64,000 bases of DNA from an uncultured Lachnospiraceae bacterium (GCA_947628225.1 CANQYY010000004.1:1-64000), one strand, 5' to 3'. Shown: positions 43,986-54,190, counted from the first letter of the stretch. Notes: generated from the sequence alone by a model not told the origin. Numbers and translations: made by a program.

Positions 43986-46115
43986 TTACAGATGCAGAAC
44001 ACGGGAATTAATTTCCTTTGTTTTTCCTACATTCCAGAAATTCTCTCCCAGATAACCGCAGGTCCTTCTTGTTACATTCATTTTATCATGGTCTTTATTG
44101 CCGCAATTCGGGCACTCCCATTCCAGATCATCATTGACGATAATCTCGCCGTCATAATCGCATACATGGCAGTAATCCGATTTTGTATTAAACTCGGCAT
44201 ACTGGATATTGTCATAAATATATTTCACTAACTCAGCCAGCGCCGGAAGATTGTGCTGCATATTCGGTATTTCCACATAGGAAATCGCGCCGCCGGAGGA
44301 AATAGTCTGGAACTGCGCCTCAAAAGAAAATTTACTAAAGGCATCAATCTTCTCGCGGACGTCCACATGATAGGAATTTGTATAATAGCCCTTGTCCGTT
44401 ACGTCCTCAATAGAGCCGAAACGCTGCTTGTCTATCTCAGCAAAGCGGTAACACAGGCTTTCTGCCGGAGTACCGTACAAGCTAAAGTGAATACCGGTTT
44501 CTTCCTTCCAGGTATCCGTAGCCCGGCGCAGCCGGTTCATCAACGCCTTGGCAAACTCGCTTCCCTTTTCCGTCGTCTGGCTCTCGCCTGTCATAAGCTT
44601 CGTAACCTCATACAGACCGATATAGCCAAGAGAGATCGTGGAATATCCACCGTGAAGCAGCTTGTCTATTTTTTCGCCTTTTTCCAGTCTGGCAATAGCG
44701 CCATACTGCCAGTGAATCGGACTGACATCGCTGGTTACTCCCTCCAGGGCGCGGTGGCGGCACATAAGCGCCTCAAAGCACAGGGACAGACGCTCTTCCA
44801 GAAGCTGCCAGAAATACTCCTTATCTCCCTTTGCCAGAATGCCTATCTGTGGCAGATTCAGGCTGACAACGCCCTGATTAAAGCGTCCCTCGAATTTATA
44901 TTCGCCGTTCTCGTCCTTCCAGGGAGTAAGGAAGCTCCGGCATCCCATACAACTATATACATTTCCCTCATAATTTTCCCGCATTTTCTTTGCGGAAATA
45001 TAATCCGGGTACATCCTTTTTGCAGAGCACTGGATAGCCAATTCCGTAATATAGTCGTACTTGCCGCCTTTCAGGGCATTATGCTCATCCAGCACATAAA
45101 TAAGCTTCGGGAATGCCGGCGTCACATAGACGCCTTTTTCGTTTTTAATTCCCTCCAGGCGCTGCCGCAATATCTCCTCGATAATCATGGCATTCTCTTT
45201 AATATATTCATCCTCTGCATCCAGATTTAAAAACAGGGTAACAAACGGCGACTGTCCGTTTGTCGTCATCAGAGTGTTAATTTGATACTGGATAGTCTGG
45301 ACGCCGGAGCGAAGTTCATCCTGAACCCGTTCCTCTACAAACTGCTCCACAATCTCAGCATCTACCGTATCCCCGAATTTTTTCATATACTGGGCGCGGT
45401 ATTTATCTGCGCTTTTTCTCAGATATTTTCCCAAATGGCGGGTATCTACGGACTGACCGCCGTACTGGCTGCTGGCGACAGCGGAAATAATCTGAGTCAC
45501 AACGGTACATGCCACCTGAAAACTCTTCGGGCTTTCGATGAGCTTTCCATTCATAACAGTGCCGTTATCCAGCATGTCCCCGATATTAATCAGACAGCAG
45601 TTAAAAATCGGCTGGATAAAATAATCCATATCATGGAAATGTAATACCCCTTCCTCATGCGCCTTCGTGATTTTTTCCGGAAGCAGCACTCTCTTTGTCA
45701 AATCCTTTGACACCTCGCCGGCAATCAAATCGCGCTGGGTGCTTGCCACATAGGCGTTTTTATTCGAGTTCTCCTCCATAACATCCTTGTTGCTGTTCTG
45801 GATGAGGCTCATAATGGAATCATCTGTCGTATTTGCTTTACGAACCAATTCTCTTGTGTATCGATATATAATGTACTTTTTGGCTAAGTCAAATTTCCCT
45901 GCCGCCATCAGCTTCTGCTCAATGATGTCCTGGATATCCTCTACCTGCATCGTTTCTCTCTTCATGGTTTCAATACTGGCAATGATACCGTCAATCATGT
46001 CGTCAGTAGCTCTCTCGAATGAGTCTACCTCCGCATTTGCCTTGCGAATGGCAATCAATATCTTGTTTCTGTCATAATCTACCGTACGACCATCCCGTTT
46101 AATAACCTTCAACAT
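43986..46115 (-). CDS. nrdD: Anaerobic ribonucleoside-triphosphate reductase
   Basis: 709 residues. An N-terminal ATP-cone (about 1-95, VIKRDGRTVDYDRNKILIAI) senses ATP/dATP. The barrel core follows, then a C-terminal zinc site (CHVCDYDG ... CPNCG) and the glycyl-radical loop (RRTCGYLGENFWN). It reduces NTPs to dNTPs without oxygen. AAGGAG lies before the ATG. Two NrdR-like boxes sit at its promoter. Confidence 0.97.
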   Translation of the reverse strand: MLKVIKRDGRTVDYDRNKILIAIRKANAEVDSFERATDDMIDGIIASIETMKRETMQVEDIQDIIEQKLMAAGKFDLAKKYIIYRYTRELVRKANTTDDSIMSLIQNSNKDVMEENSNKNAYVASTQRDLIAGEVSKDLTKRVLLPEKITKAHEEGVLHFHDMDYFIQPIFNCCLINIGDMLDNGTVMNGKLIESPKSFQVACTVVTQIISAVASSQYGGQSVDTRHLGKYLRKSADKYRAQYMKKFGDTVDAEIVEQFVEERVQDELRSGVQTIQYQINTLMTTNGQSPFVTLFLNLDAEDEYIKENAMIIEEILRQRLEGIKNEKGVYVTPAFPKLIYVLDEHNALKGGKYDYITELAIQCSAKRMYPDYISAKKMRENYEGNVYSCMGCRSFLTPWKDENGEYKFEGRFNQGVVSLNLPQIGILAKGDKEYFWQLLEERLSLCFEALMCRHRALEGVTSDVSPIHWQYGAIARLEKGEKIDKLLHGGYSTISLGYIGLYEVTKLMTGESQTTEKGSEFAKALMNRLRRATDTWKEETGIHFSLYGTPAESLCYRFAEIDKQRFGSIEDVTDKGYYTNSYHVDVREKIDAFSKFSFEAQFQTISSGGAISYVEIPNMQHNLPALAELVKYIYDNIQYAEFNTKSDYCHVCDYDGEIIVNDDLEWECPNCGNKDHDKMNVTRRTCGYLGENFWNVGKTKEINSRVLHL

Positions 46116-46166
46116 TTGACACTCCTTTCATCTTTTTCCATCCCACGCAAATAACCTATGTGGTTT

Positions 46167-46195
46167 ATTATAACACCAGCATGGCTTTCTGTCTA
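46167..46195 (-). promoter_or_regulatory. Promoter of the nrdDG-dut operon
   Basis: TAGACA (46190-46195), 17-base spacer, TATAAT (46167-46172) on the minus strand, about 50 bases before nrdD. Confidence 0.65.
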
Positions 46196-46250
46196 CTAGA
46201 TATTGTAATTTTTTTTAATTTTTTTCATTTTTTAATACAATATCCTGTGT
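46193..46250. promoter_or_regulatory. Two NrdR-like boxes upstream of nrdD
   Basis: Minus strand: TTACAATATCTAGTAG (46193-46208; 9 of 10 core positions of CwAtATaTwG) and ACACAGGATATTGTAT (46235-46250; 8 of 10). The first overlaps the -35. Centres are 42 bases apart, four DNA turns rather than the usual three. The assignment to the repressor NrdR is inference; no nrdR is in the window. Confidence 0.5.
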
Positions 46251-46320
46251 TTTCACTATGTCTGTAGAATAGAAAAAGAAGGACAAAATATCGTAAAAAA
46301 CAGCGGTTATTTCAACATTT

Positions 46321-47412
46321 TCAGCGGATAATCTGTCGCAAAAAGCTATGAAAAGCTACCGGGACCGCATACTTTTTTTCCAATTCTTCCTTTCCTGCCC
46401 ACACAATATCCGGCACAATATCTTGTGGTTCCCCGGAAGAAAGAAGAATGTGGTATCCCCGCATATGCCATTCCACATGGGAAAAAATATGTTTCCCGTC
46501 TTCCAGCCGTCTGATCCCGGCTGACGGCGCTTCTTTTTGTTTTAATAACCGCCGGATATCCGGCAGGGAAAGATGCCCCTCCATAGAGGGAAATTCCCAC
46601 AGTCCTGCTAAAAGTCCCGACGGCTTTCTCCTGACAATGCCAATCCGGCCCTCTCTTTCCAGAATCAATAAGGTCCTTTTTTCGCGGCGCCGTCCCTTTT
46701 TCTCCGGTTTTACCGGTAATTCAGCCTGGTTTCCCCTTTTTTTTGCCCGACATCCTCCGGCTAACGGACAGTCATCGCAAAGCGGCGCTCCATTGGGAAT
46801 GCAGATGACCTCTCCGAGTTCCATTACCGCCTGATTAAAATCTCCCGGCTTATCCCGGGGAATGACGGCTAAAATAGAGCGTTCCATTTTCTTCCGCACC
46901 GAAATTTTCGATATATCGTCCTTTTTCCCCAGATACCGCATGCCTACCCGGAGAACATTGCCGTCTACCGCCGGCGCTGCAATTCCGTAGGCAATAGAGG
47001 CAATGGCACCGGCTGTATAGCTTCCGATCCCCGGGAGGGTAAGTAAAAGATCATAATCGGCGGGAAGCCTGCCATCATAACGCTCCATAACGACTTTCGC
47101 CGCCTTTTGCAGATTTCTCGTGCGGTTGTAATATCCAAGTCCCTCCCACAGCTTTAAGAGCTCTTCGCCGGAAACCTGCGCCAACGCTTCTATATCCGGA
47201 AGCCTCTCTATAAATCGCTCATAGTACGCCTTTACCGCCTCGATGCGGGTCTGCTGCAGCATGATCTCCGACAGCCATACATGATACGGGGAAGGAGCAT
47301 CCCGCCAGGGCATGCTCCTCTTATGCCTGTCATACCACAAACAAAGGGGCTCTACCACAGCCCCCAGAGAATATAAATCTTTTTGACTATTTTTCTCCTT
47401 TGCCAATCTCAA
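46321..47412 (-). CDS. mutY: A/G-specific adenine DNA glycosylase
   Basis: Up to 363 residues. It removes adenine paired with 8-oxoguanine. The HhH-GPD core has MLQQTRIEAVKAYYERFIE, LPGIGSYTAGAIASIAYG and the catalytic Asp in AAPAVDGNVLR. The [4Fe-4S] cluster cysteines are in CIPNGAPLCDDCPLAGGC. A C-terminal NUDIX-like 8-oxoG recognition domain follows (GLLAGLWEFPSMEGHL). No ATG fits: candidates are TTG at 47412 or 47406 (after GAGGGG) or GTG near 47358, so the first 18 residues are uncertain. The first options overlap the end of the sigma-like gene. Confidence 0.93.
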   Translation of the reverse strand: MRLAKEKNSQKDLYSLGAVVEPLCLWYDRHKRSMPWRDAPSPYHVWLSEIMLQQTRIEAVKAYYERFIERLPDIEALAQVSGEELLKLWEGLGYYNRTRNLQKAAKVVMERYDGRLPADYDLLLTLPGIGSYTAGAIASIAYGIAAPAVDGNVLRVGMRYLGKKDDISKISVRKKMERSILAVIPRDKPGDFNQAVMELGEVICIPNGAPLCDDCPLAGGCRAKKRGNQAELPVKPEKKGRRREKRTLLILEREGRIGIVRRKPSGLLAGLWEFPSMEGHLSLPDIRRLLKQKEAPSAGIRRLEDGKHIFSHVEWHMRGYHILLSSGEPQDIVPDIVWAGKEELEKKYAVPVAFHSFLRQIIR

Positions 47413-48181
47413 TCCCCTCTTTTGTCAAGTCTACATACATTTGGATTTCCTCCTGCTCCATATGGGTAAACTCCGATAATTCCTCCAAAGTAGCAATCCT
47501 TCCGTACTCCTCTGCCAGCGTGCGTGTTGCCTCCAGCAAAAGATTCAGCCTTGCCAGCACAGTACTTTCACTTTCATCCTGCGACAATTCCTCATCCACC
47601 AATTCGATAAGGCGGCTTCTCACAGCATGGTCAATCGCCTTTTTAAAATCCGGGACGCTGACATTGCCGCAGAGCATGGAAATACAGGTAATCAGCTCCA
47701 GATTTCCCTCCTGTATCAAATCCTCTAACGGCACTCCTCTGCCCCTATATTTTCCCGCCAGAGTCACCACACGGCTCAGATGTCCTTTTATTACCGTTTC
47801 TACTACGGTTTCATCTCCCCTGCGAAGTTTTTGATACAGCTTATCCATCTCTTCCTTTGTAAACTCCGGCAGTTCCCGCAGTTCTTTCCGGTAAAGCCGC
47901 AGATACTTAGAATCCTCCGCGGACATTTTCCCAGAGCTGCTTTCCTCCGGGAGCTTGCTTTTCTCTTCCTTTGGCTGCCCGTTTTGTCCTGCGGCAAAAA
48001 AGCCCGGTATCTGAATCTTCTGCTCTGTCAGATAGGCATAGACTAATTCCAGTTGTTCTTCGGTCAGCGACAAATCGCTGCAATAATCTGCGATTTCTTC
48101 CTTTGTAAGCACATTTTCCTTTGTGCGTCCAAAATCAGCCAGTTCCTTCATCTGTCGCAAAAATTCTTTCTGATCTTTCAT
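47387..48181 (-). CDS. Sigma-70-like protein lacking region 4
   Basis: 264 residues. N-terminal helical part (1-60) resembles region 1.1. Region 1.2 is clear (DSKYLRLYRKELRELPEFTK, about 90-110), and regions 2.1-2.2 are well kept (RRGDETVVETVIKGHLSRVV; KYRGRGVPLEDLIQEGN, about 120-160). The segment matching 2.3-2.4 is diverged (PDFKKAIDHAVRSRLIELVD) and lacks the aromatic promoter-melting residues. Region 3 follows (EATRTLAEEYGRIATLEELS, about 216-235), and the protein then ends; region 4, which reads -35 boxes, is missing. It may bind core RNA polymerase without being a normal sigma factor. It is fourth in the asnS-asnA-adh run and overlaps the start of mutY. Confidence 0.75.
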   Translation of the reverse strand: MKDQKEFLRQMKELADFGRTKENVLTKEEIADYCSDLSLTEEQLELVYAYLTEQKIQIPGFFAAGQNGQPKEEKSKLPEESSSGKMSAEDSKYLRLYRKELRELPEFTKEEMDKLYQKLRRGDETVVETVIKGHLSRVVTLAGKYRGRGVPLEDLIQEGNLELITCISMLCGNVSVPDFKKAIDHAVRSRLIELVDEELSQDESESTVLARLNLLLEATRTLAEEYGRIATLEELSEFTHMEQEEIQMYVDLTKEGIEIGKGEK

Positions 48182-48219
48182 TCACACTCTTTCCTTTTCC
48201 TGATTTATGATTCCCACTG

Positions 48220-49392
48220 TTATTTTACGGCGCTTTCGTATATTTTAACCAAATCCTCCTCTGTCAGTTTCACATAATTCCCCTCGGTTTTTTTATTTCC
48301 CAGCAGTTTCTCCGTCATTAGCGCAATATCTTCCTTTTTCGCCCCGATTTCCTCAAAGGAAGAGGGCATCCCGATCCGTTTCAAAAACCGCTCAAACGCC
48401 TCGATTCCCATTAAGGCTGTTTCCTTTGGATTTTCTGCATTCAAATCGATATTCCATACCCGGACAGCAAAAGAAACCAGCTTATCCGGATTTTTATCCA
48501 ATACATAACGCATCCAGAGGGGAGTTATAACCGCCAGCCCCGCGCCATGGGTAACATCATACAGAGCGGAAAGCTCGTGCTCCATATGATGGCTGGCCCA
48601 GTCCTGTTCCCTTCCTGCGCCGCATACATTATTATGGGCTAACATGCCTGCCCACATAATATTGGCCCTCGCCTCGTAATTATCCGGCTCCTCCAATACC
48701 CTTGGCGTTTCATAAATCATCGTTTTTAAAATCGCCTCGCAAAGACGGTCGGTAATTTCCACCTCTTTTGTATTGGAAAAATAACGCTCGCATACATGAA
48801 CCATAATATCGGTAGCTCCCGCCGCTGTCTGATAAGGCGGCAGGGTACAGGTCAGTTCCGGATTTAAGATTGAAAAACGGGGACGCAGGCAGTCGCTTTT
48901 CGTCCCTTTTTTCATTTGCGTTTCTTCATGGGTAATTACCGTATTGGGCGAGCCCTCGCTGCCGGCGGCGGCAATGGTCAGGATAGTCCCTACGGCAAGC
49001 GCCTTTTCGATTACCGCCCTGCCTTTGTAAAAATCCATAAAATCGCCGTCGTACACGCTTCCCGCCGCAATCGCCTTCGCCGAATCTATCGTACTCCCGC
49101 CGCCAACTGCGAGAATAAAATCTATGTTATTCTTTTTGCATAATTCAATCCCCTCATATACAAGCCCGCTGCGCGGATTGGGCTTTACGCCGCCCAGTTC
49201 CACAAAGAAAAGCCCCGCCTTTTTCAGAGAGCCCGTCACTCTGTCATACAGGCCGCTCTTTTTTATTGAGCCCCCTCCGTAGTGCAGCAAAACCCTGCTG
49301 CCTCCAAACCGCTGAATCAACTGGGGCGCGTGGGACTCGCTGCCTTTTCCAAAGTCAAAATAGGTCGGAGAATAAAAGGTAAAATTATCCAT
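48220..49392 (-). CDS. Iron-containing alcohol dehydrogenase (butanol-dehydrogenase type)
   Basis: 390 residues, group III metal-dependent alcohol dehydrogenase. NAD(P)-binding glycines are in VGGGSTIDSAKAIAAG; metal ligands are expected in AGATDIMVHVCERYF, SHHMEHELSALYDVTHGAGL. Closest in type to the YugJ/BdhA enzymes that reduce aldehydes to butanol or ethanol during fermentation. The substrate cannot be read from sequence. It lies 25 bases after asnA. Confidence 0.93.
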   Translation of the reverse strand: MDNFTFYSPTYFDFGKGSESHAPQLIQRFGGSRVLLHYGGGSIKKSGLYDRVTGSLKKAGLFFVELGGVKPNPRSGLVYEGIELCKKNNIDFILAVGGGSTIDSAKAIAAGSVYDGDFMDFYKGRAVIEKALAVGTILTIAAAGSEGSPNTVITHEETQMKKGTKSDCLRPRFSILNPELTCTLPPYQTAAGATDIMVHVCERYFSNTKEVEITDRLCEAILKTMIYETPRVLEEPDNYEARANIMWAGMLAHNNVCGAGREQDWASHHMEHELSALYDVTHGAGLAVITPLWMRYVLDKNPDKLVSFAVRVWNIDLNAENPKETALMGIEAFERFLKRIGMPSSFEEIGAKKEDIALMTEKLLGNKKTEGNYVKLTEEDLVKIYESAVK

Positions 49393-49417
49393 ACAGTTTC
49401 ACATCCTACTCTTTCTA

Positions 49418-50425
49418 TTATAATAAATACAGGTTTCTCTTCTCGGTTTCTTCCATCACATCAGCCGGCCAGATAGAAGACTGTACCTCGCCAATATGCG
49501 CCTTTTTCAAAAAGAACATGCAGATCCGGGACTGTCCGATGCCGCCGCCAATCGTATAAGGCAGTTTCCCTTCCAGAATTTCCTTCTGGAAAGGGAGATT
49601 TTCCCGTTCCGGACAGCCTGCCTTCACAAGCTGCTCCTTTAACGCCTTTTCATCTACACGGATTCCCATGGAAGAAAGCTCTAAGGCAATATCCAATACC
49701 GGATAATACACAATAATATCCCCATTTAATGACCAGTCGTCATAGTCCGGCGCCCGTCCGTCATGAGGTTTCCCGGAAGCCAGTTTATCTCCGATCTGCA
49801 TAAGGAAAATGGCCCCATACTCCTTCGCCGCCAGATATTCCCTTTCTTTTGGCGTCTTATCCGGATAAGCATCCTCCAGCTTCTGTGTTGTCACATAGGT
49901 AATGCCGTCCGGCAGGGACTTCTTTATATACGGATACTGCATTGCCATATAATCTTCCGTTTCCTTCAGGCTTTTATACACCTTTTCCACAATTTCTTTT
50001 AATGTATCTGTATTTCTCTCTTCTTTGGCAATAATTCTTTCCCAGTCCCACTGATCCACAAAAATAGAATGGATATTATCGGTGTCCTCATCCCGGCGGA
50101 TAGCATTCATATCCGTATAGAGCCCTTCTCCGTGGGAGAAGCCGTAACGCTTTAAGGCATGGCGCTTCCACTTGGCAAGAGAGTGGACAATCTCTACCTC
50201 TCTCTCCTTCTGCTCCTTAATCCCGAAACTTACCGGACGCTCCACACCGTTTAAGTTATCATTCAGACCGGATTCCGGCGCCACAAACAGGGGAGCGGAA
50301 ACACGGGTTAAATTCAAATTTGCCGCCAGCGTCTTTTCAAAAAAATCCTTGACCGTCTTAATGGCCACCTCGGTTTCCCGGATATCGAGCGCCGGTTTAT
50401 AATTTTCAGGTACGATCAGATTCAT
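49418..50425 (-). CDS. asnA: Aspartate-ammonia ligase
   Basis: 335 residues. It makes asparagine from aspartate, ATP and ammonia. The class II synthetase-like fold shows as [28 protein letters not shown] and [14 protein letters not shown]. It lies 12 bases after asnS, the related-fold enzyme that charges tRNA with the product. Confidence 0.96.
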   Translation of the reverse strand: MNLIVPENYKPALDIRETEVAIKTVKDFFEKTLAANLNLTRVSAPLFVAPESGLNDNLNGVERPVSFGIKEQKEREVEIVHSLAKWKRHALKRYGFSHGEGLYTDMNAIRRDEDTDNIHSIFVDQWDWERIIAKEERNTDTLKEIVEKVYKSLKETEDYMAMQYPYIKKSLPDGITYVTTQKLEDAYPDKTPKEREYLAAKEYGAIFLMQIGDKLASGKPHDGRAPDYDDWSLNGDIIVYYPVLDIALELSSMGIRVDEKALKEQLVKAGCPERENLPFQKEILEGKLPYTIGGGIGQSRICMFFLKKAHIGEVQSSIWPADVMEETEKRNLYLL

Positions 50426-50437
50426 CTTTTTTTCCTC

Positions 50438-51829
50438 CTATAATTCACAATTATTTACCGTCCTTGGAAACGGAATGACATCCCGGATATTCTGCATGCC
50501 TGTCAGATACATGACGCACCTCTCAAAGCCCAGCCCAAAGCCGGCATGACGGGTTGTACCGTATTTGCGCAGATCCAGATAAAATTCATAATCCTCTTTT
50601 TTCAGTCCGCATTCTTTCATTCGTTTTACCAGCTTATCGTAGTCATCCTCACGCTGGCTTCCGCCAATGATCTCTCCTATTCCCGGCACCAGACAGTCCA
50701 TAGCGGCCACTGTCTTTTCATCCTCGTTCATTTTCATATAAAATGCCTTGATTTCTTTTGGATAATCGGTAACAAATACCGGACGCCTGAAAATTTCTTC
50801 TGTCAGATAACGCTCATGCTCCGTCTGCAGGTCTGCTCCCCAGGAAACCTTATACTCAAATTTATCATTGTGCTTTTCCAGAAGAGCTATCGCCTCGGTA
50901 TATGTTACATGGGCAAAATCCGAATTTACTACATGTTCCAGCCGCTCGATCAGTCCTTTATCCACAAATTTATTGAAAAATTCCATTTCCTCAGGAGCCT
51001 GTTCCAGCACATAAGAAATAATATATTTTAGCATACTCTCCGCCAATATCATATCATCCTGCAGATCGGCAAAGGCAATCTCGGGCTCTATCATCCAGAA
51101 TTCTGCCGCATGCCGGGTTGTATTGGAGTTTTCTGCCCGGAAGGTGGGACCAAAGGTGTAAATATTTTTAAATGCCATGGCATAGGTTTCCCCGTTTAAC
51201 TGTCCGCTTACCGTCAGATTCGTTTCCTTATTAAAGAAATCCTTTGAATAATCTACGGCTCCCTCCGGGGTTTTCGGAAGATTTTCCATATTCAGCGTCG
51301 TAACCCGGAACATCTCGCCGGCTCCCTCGCAGTCGCTCCCGGTAATCAGCGGAGTGTGCACATAGACAAATTCTCTTTCCTGGAAAAATTTATGAATCGC
51401 ATAGGCAATCAGGGAGCGCACACGGAACACCGCCTGAAAAGTATTTGTCCTCGGTCGCAGATGAGAAATGGTTCTCAGATATTCAAATGAATGGCGTTTT
51501 TTCTGCAAGGGATAATCCGATGCCGAAGCTCCTTCCACCGTTACTTCTTCTGCCTGTACCTCAAAGGGCTGTTTGGCATCCGGCGTTTCCACCAGAGTTC
51601 CCCGTACTATGACGGCGGCTCCCACATTCAGCTTTGATATTTCCGAAAAGTTCTCCAGCTTATCCGCATATACTACCTGAAGCGGTTCAAAAAAAGTTCC
51701 GTCGTTGACAACTAAAAACCCAAAGGTTTTGGAAGCCCTGACACTCCGCACCCAGGCTCCGATTGTTACCGTTTGGTTTCGATATTTTTCTTTTTCGCGA
51801 AATAAACTCCGTATACTTGTCAGTTCCAT
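50438..51829 (-). CDS. asnS: Asparagine-tRNA ligase
   Basis: About 463 residues. N-terminal OB-fold for the anticodon ([22 protein letters not shown]), then class II motifs 1-3 ('[18 protein letters not shown]', [35 protein letters not shown]). It charges tRNA-Asn. The start at 51829 (MELTSIRS) has GGAGGG before it; the longer start is inside that site. First gene of the asnS-asnA-adh-sigma-like-mutY run. Confidence 0.96.
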   Translation of the reverse strand: MELTSIRSLFREKEKYRNQTVTIGAWVRSVRASKTFGFLVVNDGTFFEPLQVVYADKLENFSEISKLNVGAAVIVRGTLVETPDAKQPFEVQAEEVTVEGASASDYPLQKKRHSFEYLRTISHLRPRTNTFQAVFRVRSLIAYAIHKFFQEREFVYVHTPLITGSDCEGAGEMFRVTTLNMENLPKTPEGAVDYSKDFFNKETNLTVSGQLNGETYAMAFKNIYTFGPTFRAENSNTTRHAAEFWMIEPEIAFADLQDDMILAESMLKYIISYVLEQAPEEMEFFNKFVDKGLIERLEHVVNSDFAHVTYTEAIALLEKHNDKFEYKVSWGADLQTEHERYLTEEIFRRPVFVTDYPKEIKAFYMKMNEDEKTVAAMDCLVPGIGEIIGGSQREDDYDKLVKRMKECGLKKEDYEFYLDLRKYGTTRHAGFGLGFERCVMYLTGMQNIRDVIPFPRTVNNCEL

Positions 51830-51905
51830 AATTCCCTCCATTTACCGGACACTCTGCCGCCGGTATTTTAATCTCTGTTTTTTGCCGGTATTGCAAATTA
51901 CATTT

Positions 51906-51934
51906 AGTTTATCAGAATATAAAAGGGGTTGCAA
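51906..51934 (-). promoter_or_regulatory. Probable promoter of asnS
   Basis: TTGCAA (51929-51934), 17-base spacer, TAAACT (51906-51911) on the minus strand. No T-box element is recognisable in the short leader. Confidence 0.5.
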
Positions 51935-51971
51935 GCTAAAGTCATTATAACATTCTATTTTTGTCCGTACA

Positions 51972-52008
51972 ACAAAAACAGGAACCATGTAAAACATGAT
52001 TCCTGTCT
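51972..52008 (-). terminator. Terminator after the tRNA gene
   Basis: ACAGGA-A-CATGT / ACATG-T-TCCTGT stem with small internal loops, followed by TTTTTG on the minus strand, four bases past the tRNA 3' end. Confidence 0.75.
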
Positions 52009-52011
52009 TTA

Positions 52012-52084
<73 letters not shown>

Positions 52085-52087
52085 ATA

Positions 52088-52113
52088 AACTGTGTCTGTT
52101 ACCAGACACAGTT
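52088..52113 (-). other. Perfect hairpin forming the 5' leader of pre-tRNA-Gly
   Basis: An 11-bp perfect stem (AACTGTGTCTG / CAGACACAGTT) with a 4-base loop ends three bases before the mature tRNA. The predicted transcription start (about 52110) falls in its first arm, so nearly the whole leader is the hairpin. Confidence 0.7.
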
Positions 52114-52116
52114 GCA

Positions 52117-52145
52117 ATCATATCATAGTTTTTCGTCCTTGTCAA
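52117..52145 (-). promoter_or_regulatory. Promoter of tRNA-Gly
   Basis: TTGACA (52140-52145), 17-base spacer, TATGAT (52117-52122) on the minus strand. Confidence 0.75.
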
Positions 52146-52177
52146 TGACTTTCTCTTGTAATCTTATACGCCGCCGC

Positions 52178-54106
52178 CTAACTTAATATGTCATTTGTTT
52201 TTTCAATGACGGACTTAACGCGGTCTGCCATCTGGGAAACCGTCCCCATAGAATCCTCGATAAGATGGCTCTTATCGGATGTTTTTTCCACATTGTCTAT
52301 GGTCATATTAACAATAGAAAGCATTTCGGCTGTGGCTTCACTGAAATTATGTATGATTTCATTAACCTCAGTAATCGCCTGATGAATCGCCTCATCATTC
52401 TCTTGGGCATCGCTGACCGATTCTTTGGAGTTTTTTGACAATTCCTGGATGTTGGACGCTACTACGGCAAAACCGCGGCCTGCCTCTCCGGCTCTGGCAG
52501 CTTCTATGGTAGCATTTAATGACAATAAATTGATTTTTCCTGCAATTTTTTCTACATCCTGCGTCATCGCATTATACTGTTCCACACTCTGGTTAATATC
52601 GCTCAGGGAATCCGAAATGCTCTGATTCAGACGGTTCATTTCGTTCATATGGGTCATAATATCTTCCATTTTGGCGCTGCTTGCCTGCCCCGCCTCACGG
52701 ATGGCTCCTGCCTCTGTCTTTACCTGGGCAATGCTGTCTGTCAATTCTCCGAAGATCTTCAACAAGTCATTATTCATTTCCAATACCTTCTGATTGACCT
52801 CAGCCACTTTCTGCCGTTCTTTCCGGATATAATTCATCATGTACTGATGGCAGTTTTCCTTCTCGTTAATTCCTCTGGCAAGGGCAATAGCCATATCACG
52901 GCAGGATTTATAACCGCAGGCATGGCAGTCATAACTCTTCTCTGTCGGCGTATGCTTGCCCAGAATATGGAATGCCTCCTCGATTTGGCGTTCGGTAACA
53001 GGTTCGACATTTATTTTCTTCGGCTGATAAGTTCGCATGAAGTCGCGGATATCCAGTTTTTCATCAAACTCTGCAAACTGTTTATCGACGCCCTTTTTCG
53101 TCCGGTTTGCCTTGCGGACTTTTCTCGCATACTGCTCCACATCATGCATGACATTGTTCATTTCAAACCGGTTATAATCAACGCCGGTAGCCGGACCCCC
53201 ATTACAGCCGTTTTCACAGTTCAATACGTCGAATACGGTAGGAATACTACCGTCCCTCTGCTCATAATAGGTATCCAAATCCTTATACAGCTTTTCCGTT
53301 CCCTCGGAAGTAATCACATTCATATCCGGGACATGGATCAAAAGGTTCTTCATCAAACCGCCCGGTTCCGGATAAATGGCTCCTTCCAGACCCTGCTGCT
53401 CATCAAACTCAAATTCACTGTATATTTTGACCTTGGGAAGTTCAATGCCCTCTTTATCAAAATAATCCCGCAGATGTTCCATCGTAACATTATAATCAAT
53501 AATACCGGTTTCATGGAATTCATCTATCTTGGCAATACAAGGAGAAATCGCGGCAATCTTCCCCTTAAAGCCCATTACTTTTCGCATATATACGGCAACA
53601 CATGTCATCGGACTATGTATCGGCGATAAATTTGAAATCAATTCCGGTTTGTGACGGACAACATAGTTTACCACTGCCGCACAGGGCTGGGAAATTATCT
53701 TTGCCTCCGGATGCTGCTGCACATAGCGCACATGAGCCCAGGTACATATGTCCGCGCCAAAGCCGACGTCATAAATCGCCTTCACTCCCTGATTGCGAAG
53801 CCACTGAAGGACATGACGCCAGTTTCCGTCAAAGGCAATTTTAATTGCCGGCGCCGCAATCATAGCGATTTCTTCTCCCGCTTTCAAATCGTTCAGAAAA
53901 ACTTCCATATCATCCTGAAAATATCTGGCATTGTGGGAACATGCTTTAATACAGGCGCCGCATTTGATGCACTTTTCGTCATCAATCTCAATTATCAGGT
54001 TTCCTTCCGCGTCCTTGCGTGCAATATTGGCATCCCCCGCCGGGCATGCGCGCACACAGGCATTACAACCGACACATTTGTCGGTTTCAACACATATGAT
54101 ACTCAA
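52178..54106 (-). CDS. Soluble [FeFe]-hydrogenase-like chemoreceptor, copy 1
   Basis: 642 residues, no membrane helix. Two [4Fe-4S] ferredoxin motifs: C11-C14-C17-C21 and C46-C49-C52-C56. The H-cluster domain (about 75-310) keeps the four cluster cysteines: C142 ([12 protein letters not shown]), C190 ([12 protein letters not shown]), C297 and C301 ([11 protein letters not shown]). The second Cys of the usual TSCCP motif, the proton-relay residue of catalytic enzymes, is alanine, as in sensory-type homologues. A further Fe-S domain has C394, C397, C402 and C419 (CHACGYKSC). After a coiled coil comes a methyl-accepting chemotaxis signalling domain with the CheA/CheW-contact hairpin ([23 protein letters not shown]). 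The inferred role is cytosolic H2 or redox sensing coupled to chemotaxis. It lies 84 bases after its paralogue. Confidence 0.85.
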   Translation of the reverse strand: MSIICVETDKCVGCNACVRACPAGDANIARKDAEGNLIIEIDDEKCIKCGACIKACSHNARYFQDDMEVFLNDLKAGEEIAMIAAPAIKIAFDGNWRHVLQWLRNQGVKAIYDVGFGADICTWAHVRYVQQHPEAKIISQPCAAVVNYVVRHKPELISNLSPIHSPMTCVAVYMRKVMGFKGKIAAISPCIAKIDEFHETGIIDYNVTMEHLRDYFDKEGIELPKVKIYSEFEFDEQQGLEGAIYPEPGGLMKNLLIHVPDMNVITSEGTEKLYKDLDTYYEQRDGSIPTVFDVLNCENGCNGGPATGVDYNRFEMNNVMHDVEQYARKVRKANRTKKGVDKQFAEFDEKLDIRDFMRTYQPKKINVEPVTERQIEEAFHILGKHTPTEKSYDCHACGYKSCRDMAIALARGINEKENCHQYMMNYIRKERQKVAEVNQKVLEMNNDLLKIFGELTDSIAQVKTEAGAIREAGQASSAKMEDIMTHMNEMNRLNQSISDSLSDINQSVEQYNAMTQDVEKIAGKINLLSLNATIEAARAGEAGRGFAVVASNIQELSKNSKESVSDAQENDEAIHQAITEVNEIIHNFSEATAEMLSIVNMTIDNVEKTSDKSHLIEDSMGTVSQMADRVKSVIEKTNDILS

Positions 54107-54190
54107 ATTATTCTCCTTTCCTCAATATTTTTTCATTCCCTAAATATTTTATAATAGAAGCATAAAATATCAGGACGTCCGGATCAACTG

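Noticed and set aside
44253..45230. 325-codon plus-strand frame opposite nrdD
   Set aside because: nrdD is unmistakable on the other strand; no ribosome site or domain here.
51842..51934. T-box leader for asnS
   Set aside because: The gap between promoter and start is too short and no T-box sequence or specifier stem can be found.
52649..53629. 326-codon plus-strand frame opposite the hydrogenase-chemoreceptor copy 1
   Set aside because: The minus-strand product has eight ferredoxin and four H-cluster cysteines in order, so this frame is a shadow.
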